Source: Nonlabens ulvanivorans | Lineage (GTDB): Bacteria > Bacteroidota > Bacteroidia > Flavobacteriales > Flavobacteriaceae | Length of the DNA: 64,000 nt | Reading direction: 5' to 3' | NCBI RefSeq assembly: GCF_000755285.1 | Contig: NZ_BBMK01000001.1 | Coordinates: 1 to 64,000 of the forward strand | In this document: positions 17,721 to 28,182 of the stretch, piece after piece | How positions within the stretch are numbered: position 1 is the stretch's first letter | Layout of the letters: the number at the start of each line of letters is the position of its first letter | Translations under genes and position numbers: made by a program | The notes under the pieces: model-generated | Databases searched by the model: none | Told to the model about the DNA's origin: nothing | What the model saw: only the letters and a program-made list of their open reading frames with translations

Positions 17721-18738
17721 TATATTGATTAAAACCTGGCGTGAGTTCAAATCGCAGCATTCCATTATCATCAATATACATAATGATAACCTCGATTTCT
17801 GGTATGTTTTTGAGCAGTACTCTAGATTTTTCTAGTGGCATTGCCATAAGGGCTGTTGCATAACCATCTGCTAGTGTACAATTATTTGCGATAACATTAA
17901 CACCTATGACCTGTGATGGTTGCGCTAGTCCGGTTATAGGATTTACGGTATGAACATACTCGATTCCTGTCGTTTCATCGACTTTATACTTGCGATAATT
18001 TCCACTACCTGCCATGGCTTTATCTTCTAAATTAATAGCCATAAGAGTCTTAGTTCCTTGAGCGCCGCTTTTAGGATCATTGATACCGACTAGAAATGGC
18101 GCATCCTTTTCTAAATTTTTACCTTTAGTAATTACTTCACCACCTACTTCAACGATGTAATTTTGCACTCCATTTTCATCAAGCAATCTAGCGATATAAT
18201 CTACTAATGTACCTTTGGCAATGGCATTATACTCTAGATACATTCCTGGTTGTGTAGTTGTCACATGGTAACCTTTATCACTTGCCGTTTTTTGTATATC
18301 CATTTTATAAAAACCCACAAACTGTATTAGACTATCAATTTGTTTTTGTGATGGAATACTAGTTTGTTCACCATTTGCTCCAAATCCGTAAGCGTTAACT
18401 AAGTTTCCAACTGTAGGGTCAAAGTATCCATCAGTCTTGCGATAGATTTCTTGAGCGGCATCAAAAACTTCTTTAAATACTTCTCCAACTACAACAGTCG
18501 AATCTCCATCATTAATTCTATTTATGTCAGATCCAGCTACCCATGTAGACATGCTTTGATTAAACATATCAATTATTGCGTCTATATCTTCTGTAAGCTC
18601 CAGCTGCTCATCGTGAAAAGCTTTAATTCCATAAGTGGTGCCTATGGCATTACCAACAAAGGTTTGAGGAGCAGTAAGCTCTTGTTTCTTTTCACAAGAG
18701 ATCACTGTAAGGATAAGTAATAGAATTAGTTTTTTCAT
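17704..18738 (-). CDS. apbE: FAD:protein FMN transferase
   Basis: Periplasmic flavin transferase (EC 2.7.1.180) that attaches FMN to a Thr of NqrB, NqrC and similar proteins, using FAD. The 344-aa lipoprotein has lipobox TVISC, then IGTTYGIKAF, YNAIAKGTLVDYIA, VEVGGEVITKGKN, DKAMAGSGNYRKY, HTVNPITG and the metal site ADGYATALMAM. The nqr operon that needs it lies about 6 kb away on the same strand. Its start overlaps the stop of the small upstream gene by 4 nt (ATGA type). Confidence 0.93.
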   Translation of the reverse strand: MKKLILLLILTVISCEKKQELTAPQTFVGNAIGTTYGIKAFHDEQLELTEDIDAIIDMFNQSMSTWVAGSDINRINDGDSTVVVGEVFKEVFDAAQEIYRKTDGYFDPTVGNLVNAYGFGANGEQTSIPSQKQIDSLIQFVGFYKMDIQKTASDKGYHVTTTQPGMYLEYNAIAKGTLVDYIARLLDENGVQNYIVEVGGEVITKGKNLEKDAPFLVGINDPKSGAQGTKTLMAINLEDKAMAGSGNYRKYKVDETTGIEYVHTVNPITGLAQPSQVIGVNVIANNCTLADGYATALMAMPLEKSRVLLKNIPEIEVIIMYIDDNGMLRFELTPGFNQYIKPQI

Positions 18739-19094
18739 TTAATTTCAATTAGTCCAGCAAAATTCACGGTATAATCTTCTTCGTGATGCACTGGTATTTC
18801 ATAATTCTTTGAATTAGCCAGTCCTACACCAGCATAATAAGTTCGTGCATTAAATTTAATGCCATGATCTTTAAGTTTATTCATAAACGCTTGATCATAC
18901 TCAACTGGATTTGCAGGATAAGAAATCGCTCTTACTACTACAAAATGTAATAGCTTATCCTTGAGTGCCACAAACTGTGGATTCTTTTTAGGTTTTGAAT
19001 TTATAGATATAAATTCAAAACCTAATTCTTCCATTTCCTTACCTACGATATTCATCGCCAGTTGATGTAGTTCTTGTTCTGTAAGTGGTGTCAT
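18735..19094 (-). CDS. Small conserved protein upstream of apbE
   Basis: A soluble 119-aa protein without signal peptide, metal motif or flavin motif. Features: MNIVGKEMEELGFEFISI, HFVVVRAISYPANP, and HHEEDYTVNFAGLIEI at the end. In flavobacterial genomes such apbE-linked proteins are sometimes labelled as an Nqr subunit F relative, but nothing here supports an FAD or iron-sulfur domain. The 4-nt overlap with apbE implies coupled translation and perhaps a role in flavinylation. Function unknown. Confidence 0.7.
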   Translation of the reverse strand: MTPLTEQELHQLAMNIVGKEMEELGFEFISINSKPKKNPQFVALKDKLLHFVVVRAISYPANPVEYDQAFMNKLKDHGIKFNARTYYAGVGLANSKNYEIPVHHEEDYTVNFAGLIEIK

Positions 19095-19209
19095 GTTACA
19101 AAAATAGTCACTAACTCATCAATAGACTATAAAGGTTTACTTAAAACCACGAGCGGTTTATTAAAAATTTAGATATGACTATATTTAGGCACAAACTGAC
19201 TCTACATCT

Positions 19210-22145
19210 ATGAAAAGAATAGCACTATGCGCACTCTTTACAATTCTTATGTTTTCCTGTCAACAGAAAAATAAAACTATTATAACTGACAATTCTGTAG
19301 CAAAAACAGACAGACCTCTTACAGAATACGTCAACACCTTTATAGGAACTGGTGGACATGGGCACACTTATCCTGGTGCGACGATGCCTTTTGGAATGAT
19401 GCAATTAAGTCCAGACACTAGACTCGATGGTTGGGATGGATGTAGCGGTTATCATTATACAGACGATGTGATTTATGGATTCTCACATACTCATTTAAGC
19501 GGAACAGGTGTAAGCGATTACGGCGATATTCTTTTGATGCCTACTACAAAGCCTATTCTACACAACGGTGCCGATGGAAAAGAAGGCTACTCTTCAAAAT
19601 TCTCTCACGATAAGGAAAATGCAAGTCCAGGATATTATGAAGTCCATCTGGACGATACTGACATAGACGTGCGATTAACAGTTACTGAACGTGCTGGTAT
19701 GCATGAATATCGCTTTCGCGAAAGCGAGAACCAATACGTCATCCTAGACTTATTACATAGAGATAAATTACTGGAGCATGATTTACAATTTTTATCCAAT
19801 ACTGAGATTTCTGGAAAACGATATTCCAGCGCATGGGCTACTAAGCAAATGCTCTATTTCTATATAAAAACATCGCATCCTTTTTCAAGTTCATACGAGC
19901 TAGATGATTTGGAAACTACACCTACAATAGACGCCTTAAAATTTGACAACCCAAACAACGAACCAGTAACCATTAAAATAGGAATAAGTCCAGTGGATGA
20001 AGAAGGAGCAAAACGCAATCTTGAAACTGAAATAGGCGAAAAAGATTTTAAAACCATTAAAAAACAAGCTAACGATACATGGGAAAAGCAATTGAATAAA
20101 ATCGTAATAGAAGATAAAAATCAAGATAACAAAGTAAATTTCTACAGCGCTCTATATCACACCATGATTGCTCCAAATTTATATCATGATGTGGATGGTC
20201 GTTACAGAGGAATGGATTTAGAAATTCACGAAACACAAGATTTTGATTACTACACCGTATTTTCATTATGGGATACTTATAGAGCTGCTCATCCATTATA
20301 CACCATCATTGAACAAGAACGAACTAACGATTTTATCAACACATTTACTGCTAAATTTGAAGAAGGTGGCATTTTGCCATTTGGGATTTGAGCGGTAATT
20401 ACACCGGTTGTATGATAGGTTACCACGCCGTACCTGTAATAGCCGATGCCTACATGAAAGGAATACGTGATTATGATGTAGACCTAGCTTTTGAAGCTAT
20501 GAAACACAGTGCAACTAGAGATAAATTAGGCTTAAAATCTTATAAAAAATACGGTTTCGTTCCTGTGGAATTAGAAAGTGAGTCTGTTTCAAAAACGCTA
20601 GAATATGCTTATGATGACTGGACCATTGCACAACTGGCTCAAGAATTAAAAAAACCTGACGACTACAAAACTTATATTCAAAGAGCTCAATATTATAAAA
20701 ACCTCTATAATCCAGCCACAGGTTTTCTTCAAGGTAGAATGCGCAACACATGGTTCGCACCATTCAAGCCAGAAGAGGTGAACTTTAATTATACTGAGGC
20801 AAACGCATGGCAGTACAGTCTATATACTCCACAGGACATCTCTGGCCATATTAAATTAATGGGAGGAAATGCTGCTTATGAAAAACATCTAGACGAAATG
20901 TTCAATGCGCCCATGGAAACTTCAGGACGTCATCAAGCAGATATCACTGGACTTATAGGTCAGTATGCTCATGGTAATGAACCTAGCCACCACATGGCTT
21001 ATCTGTACAATTATGTAGGCAAACCTTATAAAACGCAGGAAAAAGTTCATGAAATCTTAACCACATTATACCATAACGATCCAGATGGTGTTTCTGGAAA
21101 TGAGGATTGTGGACAGATGAGCGCTTGGTATGTACTCAGTTCTCTAGGTTTTTATCCTGTAACTCCAGGAAGTAATCAATATGCAATCGGAACACCGCTT
21201 TTTGATAAAGCAACCATCAACCTAGAAAACGGGAAACAGTTCACTATTGAGAAGCATGGTGATGGTAAGTATATCGCTTCTGCGAAAGCGAATTCTCAAC
21301 CACACAACAACTCTCACATAACTCACGATCTTATTATGAACGGTGGTACGCTAGCGTTTGAGATGAGTAACGAAGCTACCGATTGGGGAACAGTTCAAGA
21401 AAACTGGCCAGTATCTTCTATTAAAGATGAACTTATTATCACACCACCATTTATAGAAAAAGGTAAAATCGCTTTTGCCGACTCTACCGTAGTTCATTTA
21501 AATCAGGTTAATGAAAATGCGACTATGTTCTACTCCATAGATGAGTCTACATGGCAAGAATATAAAGACCCTATTACTTTATATAATGCGGGAACATTAT
21601 CTGTGATCGCTCGTAAAGGAGATAAAAAAAGTCCAGTGGTTACCACCACTTTTTATAAATATGATAAAAATATGAAGGTGACTCTTGGGCATTCTTATGC
21701 AAACGAGTACAGTGCTGGTGGTAATGATGCATTAATCGACGGCATGAGAGGTACTGAAGACTTTCGTTCTGGAGCCTGGCAAGGCACTCAGAATGAAGAC
21801 TTAGATGTAACTATAGATTTAGGCAACCCTAGAACCGTTAATAATGTAATAGTAGGATTTTTAAAAGATCAACGCAGCTGGATTTTTTGGCCTAGGACTA
21901 TAACATTTGAATTCTATAATGAAAATGGTAAATTGGTAAAAGTCATCAATCGTGATTTACCAGAGACAGGAAAAGATGAAGTATCCAAAGTATTTAGACC
22001 ACGCCTAGAAACTCCTGATATTAACGATAAGATTAAATTTATTAAAATGAAAGCAACCACCTATGGGAAATTACCTGAATGGCATTTAGGTCATCCATTT
22101 GACGGTACCTCATGGATTTTCATAGATGAAATTAACGTAAACTAA
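19210..22145 (+). CDS. GH92 alpha-1,2-mannosidase lipoprotein (one frameshift)
   Basis: Exported exo-alpha-mannosidase of family GH92, trimming alpha-1,2-linked mannose of high-mannose N-glycans with Ca2+. Lipobox LMFSC, then the family start VNTFIGTGGHGHTYPG and PFGMMQLSPDTR. The frame breaks near 20381 by loss of one A; repaired it reads GGILPIWDLSGNYTGCM, the conserved core. Later ETSGRHQADITGLIGQYAHG, GNEDCGQMSAWYVLS and a C-terminal discoidin-like domain (AGGNDALIDGMRG to WIFIDEIN, about the last 140 residues). Repaired length is about 978 aa. The palindrome at 19711 encodes RFRES. Confidence 0.93.
19711..19726. repeat. Iterated palindrome, copy 8 (16 bp)
   Basis: CGCTTTCGCGAAAGCG inside the GH92 gene, read as RFRES. 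Confidence 0.9.
21275..21290. repeat. Iterated palindrome, imperfect copy 9
   Basis: CGCTTCTGCGAAAGCG in the GH92 gene, two mismatches, read as ASAKA. Confidence 0.5.
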
Positions 22146-22151
22146 CCCAGA

Positions 22152-23135
22152 TTGAAAAGAAGACATTTTATAAAAAGAACAGCTCAAGGCAGTGTCGCTC
22201 TTACCATGGGCGCCACATTACTATCTTGCGTAGATTCTGCAAAAAAAGAGATTATGATCAATAAGACATCACCCATAGCGATTTGCACCTGGGGATTTTC
22301 AAAAGCTAATAATACTGCTGGTGAAGCCTTAGAAAAAGGTATGAATGCCTTAGATGCAGCAATCAAAGGTGTAGCGGTAGAAGAAGAAAACATAAAAAAT
22401 ACGACTGTAGGTAAAGGAGGCGCACCAGATCGAGAAGGTAACGTAACCTTAGATGCCTGTGTGATGAATTCAAATGGCGATTGTGGCGCTGTAGTTTGCG
22501 TAGAAAATATAACAAATGTTGCTGCTCTAGCTAAAGTTGTCATGGAAAAAACTCCACACGTCATGTTAGCTGGAAAAGGCGCCGAAGAACTGGCCTATAA
22601 AAACGGCTTTCAAGCAGAGCAATTACTTACTGATTCTTCAGAGGCTGCTTATAGAGAATGGCTCAAAACTAGTGAATACAAACCTATTATCAACATAGAA
22701 AATCATGACACCATAGGAATGTTATGCCTAGACCAGAATGGTGATATCGGTGGTGCTTGCACAACCTCAGGACTCTCTTATAAAATGAAAGGTCGTGTGG
22801 GAGATTCTCCAATCATAGGGTCTGGTTTATTTATTGATAATGAAATAGGTGGTGCTGCAGCGACTGGAATGGGCGAAGAGATCATGAAAACAGTCGGTAG
22901 TTTTTTAATTGTTGAATTGATGAGACAAGGTAAATCACCACAAGAAGCTTGTGAAGAGGCCGTGCAACGCATCGTTACAAAAAATAAAAACATAGAAAAT
23001 TTCCAAGTAGCTTATATTGCTCTCAATAAAAAGGGAGAAACAGGCAGTTATTGTATACATCCAGGATTTGCAATGATGCAGTATAAAGATGGTACTAATT
23101 CACGTATAACATCAGTAGCAGCAATAGACTCATAG
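22152..23135 (+). CDS. N4-(beta-N-acetylglucosaminyl)-L-asparaginase
   Basis: Glycosylasparaginase (EC 3.5.1.26), an Ntn hydrolase that cleaves GlcNAc-Asn left after N-glycan trimming. TTG start. The N-terminus KRRHFIKRTAQGS is a twin-arginine signal with a following lipobox-like LLSC, so it should be exported folded. The autoproteolysis site is HDTIGM; T187 becomes the N-terminal nucleophile. GGACTTSGLSYK and GDSPIIGSGLFID bind substrate. The 327-aa length fits the bacterial family. It starts 7 nt after the GH92 mannosidase, which supports a shared N-glycan pathway. Confidence 0.93.
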   Translation: MKRRHFIKRTAQGSVALTMGATLLSCVDSAKKEIMINKTSPIAICTWGFSKANNTAGEALEKGMNALDAAIKGVAVEEENIKNTTVGKGGAPDREGNVTLDACVMNSNGDCGAVVCVENITNVAALAKVVMEKTPHVMLAGKGAEELAYKNGFQAEQLLTDSSEAAYREWLKTSEYKPIINIENHDTIGMLCLDQNGDIGGACTTSGLSYKMKGRVGDSPIIGSGLFIDNEIGGAAATGMGEEIMKTVGSFLIVELMRQGKSPQEACEEAVQRIVTKNKNIENFQVAYIALNKKGETGSYCIHPGFAMMQYKDGTNSRITSVAAIDS

Positions 23136-23145
23136 AAACATACCA

Positions 23146-24483
23146 ATGGAATCAAAAAATAATTACAACACCGCTTTTGCTTTTTTAACAACCTTATTTT
23201 TCATGTGGGGTTTTATAACCGTGTTAGTAGACGCCTTAGTACCTAGATTGAAAGATGTTTTTGAATTAAGTTATGGACAATCCATAATGGTACAACTAGC
23301 ATTCTTTGGCGCTTTTTTTTTGCTTTGCCATACCATCAAGTTTTTTACTTGAAAGAATAGGATATCAACGTGGAATTGTAATAGGGCTGTGTACTATGGG
23401 AATAGCCTGTTTATTATTTTATCCAGCCGCAAGCTTAAGAGAGTTCTGGATATTTATAACTGCTTTTTTTACATTAGCAGCAGGAATCACCTTACTTCAG
23501 GTAGCGGCAAATCCTTATGTCACACTTTTAGGTGATGAAAAAACGGCATCTAGTAGACTTAATCTATCACAAGCTTTTAATAGTTTTGGAACCCTAATAG
23601 CACCTATAATTGGTGCACTATTTCTGTTAAGTGATACCGTAATGGATAGTAAAGCTATAGAGAAATTAGATGAGTCAGATCGTATTAATTATTACGCTAG
23701 TGAAGCATTGACCGTTCAAGAGCCATTTATAGTTATTGCACTCATACTATTTGTACTTGCCGCTATTTTTGGATGGAAAAAACTACCGTCTTTAATTAAA
23801 GCTGCACCGGTAGGTGGATATTCTCAATTACTTAGTAATAAAAAATTCCTTTTAGGCATGCTTGGTATATTTATGTACGTAGGTGCTGAAGTTTCTATCG
23901 GTAGTTTCTTAGTAAATTATTTTCAAGAACTAGAAGTAATAGGAGGTATTCAAAATAATGAGTTTTTAAGAGGGCTATCGTCCTTTTTATTAATGGGTAA
24001 GGATATTGATCAATTAGATGCTAAAGCTGTACTAGGATCATTTGTGACACTTTATTGGGGGGTGGTGCAATGATAGGTAGATTTATAGGTGCCTTCTTAA
24101 TGCGTTTTATTAGTAGTGGCAGATTACTAATGATATTTGGATTACTAGCTATAACGATGATTATAATATCTGTAAGTAGTACTGGAACCACCTCTATGTT
24201 TACCATATTAGCTGTAGGGCTATTTAACTCAATTATGTTTCCTACGATATTCAGTCTAGCATTAAATGGATTAGATAATTTAAAAGCTCAAGCATCAGGA
24301 TTACTAGTTATGGCAATTGTAGGTGGCGCGATTATACCAAAGATAATAGGAACAGTAGCAGATGCCGTGAGTACTGATGAAGGTGGAAATCTAACAGGAC
24401 AAGGGCTAGGAATTGCTTTTCTATGCCTCACCTTCTGTTATGGTTATATCGCCTATTATGGTTTAATAAAAAGAGAATCATAA
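23146..24483 (+). CDS. FucP/GluP-family sugar MFS transporter (two indel sites)
   Basis: Inner-membrane sugar:proton symporter of the fucose/glucose-galactose group, about 444 aa after repair, twelve helices. Seen: FFMWGFITVLVDALVPRLK at the N-terminus, AANPYVTLLGD, and YWGGAMIGRFIGAFLM. The frame breaks at a run of nine T near 23320 (one T extra) and at a run of six G near 24057 (two G extra, giving WGGAMIGRF when removed). Placed 10 nt after glycosylasparaginase, it probably imports GlcNAc, mannose or another sugar freed from N-glycans; the exact substrate is not visible. Confidence 0.9.
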
Positions 24484-24602
24484 AAACCGACTATAGATCA
24501 TTTTCTATAAATCAATTAGACGTAGCACAAATAATTTATTAACTTAAGAATGGATGTAGATAAAAGACTTTTAATTACGTGAATACTTCGATTCTATCAA
24601 AT

Positions 24603-24633
24603 AAAAAACCCGACTTTATAAGTCAGGTTTTTT
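24603..24633. terminator. Bidirectional terminator
   Basis: AAAAAACC-C-GACTT / AAGTC-A-GGTTTTTT hairpin between the convergent sugar transporter and nqrF. The 168-bp gap holds nothing else that I can see. Confidence 0.88.
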
Positions 24634-24651
24634 ATATAATAAAATGAATTT

Positions 24652-25959
24652 TTATCCTCCGAAGTCATCAAATCTGATGTTCTCGTCTGGAATTCCAAAG
24701 TCTTCACCCATTTTTTGAACGGCTTGATTCATCAATGGCGGACCACAGAAATACAACTCTATATCTTCTGGTGTATCATGATGATTTAAATAGTTTTCAA
24801 TTACACAGTTGTGAATAAAACCAACAAATCCATCACCTTCACCATCAATACCATCTTTCACTTTCCAGTTATCTTCTTCTAACGGTTCAGATAAGGCTAG
24901 GTAAAACTTGAAGTTAGGGAAATCTTTTTCTAAATCTTTAAAGTGATCTAGATAGAATAACTCGCGTTTAGATCTACCACCGTACCAGTAAGTTACTTTT
25001 CTTCCAGTTTTCAAAGTACGGAATAAGTGATACAAGTGAGAACGCATAGGCGCCATTCCAGCTCCACCACCTACATAAAGCATTTCTGCTTCAGACTCGT
25101 TGATAAAAAACTCACCATAAGGACCTGATACTACAACCTTATCACCAGGTTTCTGGTTGAATATGTAAGAACTAGCAACACCAGGATTTACATCCATCCA
25201 ACCGCTCTTAGCTCTATCCCATGGCGGCGTAGCTATACGTACATTTAACATGATATCACGACCTTCAGCTGGGTAAGAAGCCATAGAATATGCTCTTTCA
25301 ACAGTTTCAGGATTTTTCATTACAAGCGGCCATAAGTTGAACTTATCCCATTCTGCTTGAAATTTATCTGGAGTTTCATGCTCTTCTGGGTGAGCTGTAA
25401 TATCCATATCTTTAAAATTCACTGTACATTCAGGAATTTCAATTTGGATATATCCACCTGCTTCATAGTGCATATCTTCTGGAAGACGAACTACAAATTC
25501 TTTAATAAAAGAAGCAACGTTATAATTACGTACAACTTCTGCTTCCCATTTCTTGATACCAAAAACCTCTTCAGGAATCTCGATAACCATGTCTTGTTTT
25601 ACCTTAACCTGGCAACCTAATCTCCACCCTTCAGCGATTTCTTTACGTGAAAAATGTGGCTCTTCTGTAGGAAGGATTCCTCCACCACCTTCTTTAACGA
25701 TACATTTACACTGTATACATGTTCCACCACCACCACAAGCCGATGGTAAGAATAGTTTGTTATCACCTAGTGTACTTAATAAAGTACTACCAGATCCAGT
25801 AGTTAAATCTCTTTCTCCATTTACATTGATGGTCACTGGACCAGATGGAGATAATTTTTGCTTTACTACTAAAAGAAGCGTTACTAATAACAAGGTTAAT
25901 AGTAAAAACGCTGCTACTGTAGCAATAATCGTTCCCGTAGTTCCTGCTGCTAATATCAT
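24652..25959 (-). CDS. nqrF: Na+-NQR subunit F
   Basis: NADH-oxidising subunit of the sodium-pumping NADH:quinone oxidoreductase (435 aa). An N-terminal membrane helix (about 8-33) is followed by a 2Fe-2S ferredoxin domain with ligands in [14 protein letters not shown] and the last Cys in LGCQVKV, then an FAD domain (RAYSMASYP) and an NADH domain ([33 protein letters not shown]). It is the last gene of the operon. Confidence 0.97.
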   Translation of the reverse strand: MILAAGTTGTIIATVAAFLLLTLLLVTLLLVVKQKLSPSGPVTINVNGERDLTTGSGSTLLSTLGDNKLFLPSACGGGGTCIQCKCIVKEGGGGILPTEEPHFSRKEIAEGWRLGCQVKVKQDMVIEIPEEVFGIKKWEAEVVRNYNVASFIKEFVVRLPEDMHYEAGGYIQIEIPECTVNFKDMDITAHPEEHETPDKFQAEWDKFNLWPLVMKNPETVERAYSMASYPAEGRDIMLNVRIATPPWDRAKSGWMDVNPGVASSYIFNQKPGDKVVVSGPYGEFFINESEAEMLYVGGGAGMAPMRSHLYHLFRTLKTGRKVTYWYGGRSKRELFYLDHFKDLEKDFPNFKFYLALSEPLEEDNWKVKDGIDGEGDGFVGFIHNCVIENYLNHHDTPEDIELYFCGPPLMNQAVQKMGEDFGIPDENIRFDDFGG

Positions 25960-25963
25960 TCTA

Positions 25964-26696
25964 TTACTGGTTTACTTGTGTTAGTTTGTCTTCTAATGCA
26001 GTCGCTTGTAAAGTCAACTCATTACTATCTTCTACTGGCTTAACAGATAATTCATTAGTATCTGACTTTTCTTCTTCATCACCGCCAGTTAACATTCCAC
26101 CAAAACTCATGAAACCTATTGCCATTAATCCTGTGATAATAAATGTAATCCCTAAACCTCTTAAAGGCGCTGGCACTGATGAATAACGTATTTTTTCACG
26201 TATCGCTGCAATAGCTAAAATTGCTAGAAACCATCCAATACCAGACCCTACACCATAAGTAGTAGCAAGCCTAATGATGGAATCTCTCTAGATTGCATAA
26301 ATAATGATCCTCCTAAAATCGCACAGTTTACCGCATGAGTGGTAAAAAGATACCTAATGAGTTATACAGTGAAGGAGAAAATTTCTCTACTATAATTTCT
26401 ACTAACTGTACCATCGTCGCGATAGTGGCGATAAACATGATAAATGACAAGAAACTTAAGTCATAAGAAGCATACTCTGCACCTAACCACTTTAAGGCAC
26501 CTGGTTGTAATATGTACTGATCTAGCATCCAGTTTAACGGCACCGTGATAGCTAATACAAAAATTACAGCAGCACCTAATCCAACTGCAGTAGATACTTT
26601 CTTAGATACAGCAAGGTATGAACACATTCCTAAGAATGTAGCAAACACCATGTTATCTATAAAGATTGATTTGAAAAATAATTCTATGTGTTCCAT
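25964..26696 (-). CDS. nqrE: Na+-NQR subunit E (two single-base deletions)
   Basis: Six-helix membrane subunit binding an intramembrane iron-sulfur centre with NqrD. The frame is broken near 26330 and near 26272, each by loss of one base; repair gives [19 protein letters not shown] (or similar) and [16 protein letters not shown], the expected family text. Repaired length is about 244 aa, some 40 longer than typical NqrE: after [16 protein letters not shown] there is an acidic tail rich in Glu, Asp and Ser. It lies 4 nt before nqrF. The deletions in a core bioenergetic gene are probably sequencing errors. Confidence 0.9.
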
Positions 26697-26709
26697 ATTG
26701 TATGTTTGA

Positions 26710-26733
26710 ATTACGCTTTCGCGAAAGCGTAAT
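26710..26733. repeat. Iterated palindrome, copy 10 (24 bp)
   Basis: Perfect 24-bp palindrome: core GCTTTCGCGAAAGC with symmetric flanks ATTAC/GTAAT. It occupies the only sizeable gap within the nqr operon, between nqrD and nqrE, and could form a hairpin in the mRNA. Confidence 0.92.
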
Positions 26734-26742
26734 AATCTAAAT

Positions 26743-27387
26743 CTAGTCTTCTATTAAAGCTTTATTTCTACTACGTTGTACCCATATGATAAGTCCAACA
26801 ACAATTAATGCCATAGGAGATAATAGCATGAAACCATTATTCTCATATCCTATTGAATATAATCCAGTCTTCTCAATTGGATCACCTAGTACTGGGAAAC
26901 CTAATAAAGTACCAGAACCTAGTAATTCTCTAAAGAAACCTACTAATATTAAAATAAATCCATAACCAGCTGCATTACCTATTCCATCAAGGAAAGATCT
27001 CCATGGTCCGTTACCTAAAGCAAAAGCTTCAAATCGTCCCATGATAATACAGTTTGTGATTATTAATCCAACAAATACAGATAAGGTTTTACTTAATTCA
27101 TAAGCATAAGCCTTCAATACTTGATCTACTATAATAACTAAAGCTGCCACAACAACTAGCTGTACAATAATTCTAATCTTAGATGGTATGATATTTCTCA
27201 TTAAAGAGATTACAACATTACCTACACCTAGTACGAAAAGTACTGAAATAGACATTACAATCGATGCTTTCAACTCTGCAGTAATTGCTAGAGCAGAACA
27301 GATCCCTAGTACCTGAATGGTAATCGGGTTATTATCTAATAATGGATCTGATATTAGCTTACTATCTTTTTTTGATAAAAGTCCCAT
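26743..27387 (-). CDS. nqrD: Na+-NQR subunit D
   Basis: Six-helix membrane subunit of 214 aa, paralogous to NqrE. Seen: NPITIQVLGICSALAIT near the start with the conserved Cys of the intramembrane iron site, and LIITNCIIMGRFEAFALGN with the second Cys. Begins 4 nt after nqrC. Confidence 0.95.
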   Translation of the reverse strand: MGLLSKKDSKLISDPLLDNNPITIQVLGICSALAITAELKASIVMSISVLFVLGVGNVVISLMRNIIPSKIRIIVQLVVVAALVIIVDQVLKAYAYELSKTLSVFVGLIITNCIIMGRFEAFALGNGPWRSFLDGIGNAAGYGFILILVGFFRELLGSGTLLGFPVLGDPIEKTGLYSIGYENNGFMLLSPMALIVVGLIIWVQRSRNKALIED

Positions 27388-27391
27388 ATAT

Positions 27392-28180
27392 CTATTTCTT
27401 TAAAGTTTTAAAATAAGGTACATAAAGACCTAAGTCTTTTTTAATCATCGCTGTTACACCATCACCTGTTATGGTTGCACCTGCAATGGCATCTACCTCA
27501 TAATCATTTTTATCATTATTTTTAGGATCTGCATTACCTTTTGCAACAGTGATTCCTTTAAAGACACCAGACTCGTTAAGCAGGTGTTCCCCTGTAAAAT
27601 CATCCATAAAATAAGTTTGTTTTATGTTAGCACCTAGACCAGGAGTTTCTCCTTTGTGGTCAAAATAAGCACCTTGCACAATCATATCTTCATCTACTGC
27701 TACATAGCCCCATATTGCATCCCATAGACCTTTACCTCTAATAGGAGCTACATATAACGTTTTACCTTCTGGGTTTTTACCAACAAACAATGGCAACAAA
27801 CGCGTTCCTTCAGTTTTCTGTAGGTTTTGTTGCTTTTTAACATCAATTAAATAAGGCTCTTGGTTTGCCTCATCCATGTACTCTTGACGTGTTTGAGTTT
27901 TAACAATGCTTCCATCTTTAAAAGTAAGCACCAGCTGTTCTGTAACATTCTTTTTAAACTCTTCTGGCGCAAGTGCTGCATCAATAAAATTAGCACTTGT
28001 ACCTTCGTTATTATTAATCCCAAGAGCGTAAAGAATATTTTGCTGCTTTTCAATTTTCTCGTTTTGAGCAATTGCAGGGCTTAAGCTAGATGCTAAAAAG
28101 GCCAATATCCCACCTACCACGATTACCATTCCTACGGCAAAGAGTAAAGTATATGAATTTTTATCAGTTCTATTTTCCAT
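27392..28180 (-). CDS. nqrC: Na+-NQR subunit C
   Basis: Membrane-anchored flavoprotein of 262 aa with one N-terminal helix (about 10-32) and a periplasmic FMN-binding domain. Covalent FMN is expected on the Thr of DAIAGATITGDGV, the ApbE target motif. Also seen: GKGLWDAIWGYVAVD and HKGETPGLGANI, typical for the family. Confidence 0.96.
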   Translation of the reverse strand: MENRTDKNSYTLLFAVGMVIVVGGILAFLASSLSPAIAQNEKIEKQQNILYALGINNNEGTSANFIDAALAPEEFKKNVTEQLVLTFKDGSIVKTQTRQEYMDEANQEPYLIDVKKQQNLQKTEGTRLLPLFVGKNPEGKTLYVAPIRGKGLWDAIWGYVAVDEDMIVQGAYFDHKGETPGLGANIKQTYFMDDFTGEHLLNESGVFKGITVAKGNADPKNNDKNDYEVDAIAGATITGDGVTAMIKKDLGLYVPYFKTLKK

Positions 28181-28182
28181 AA

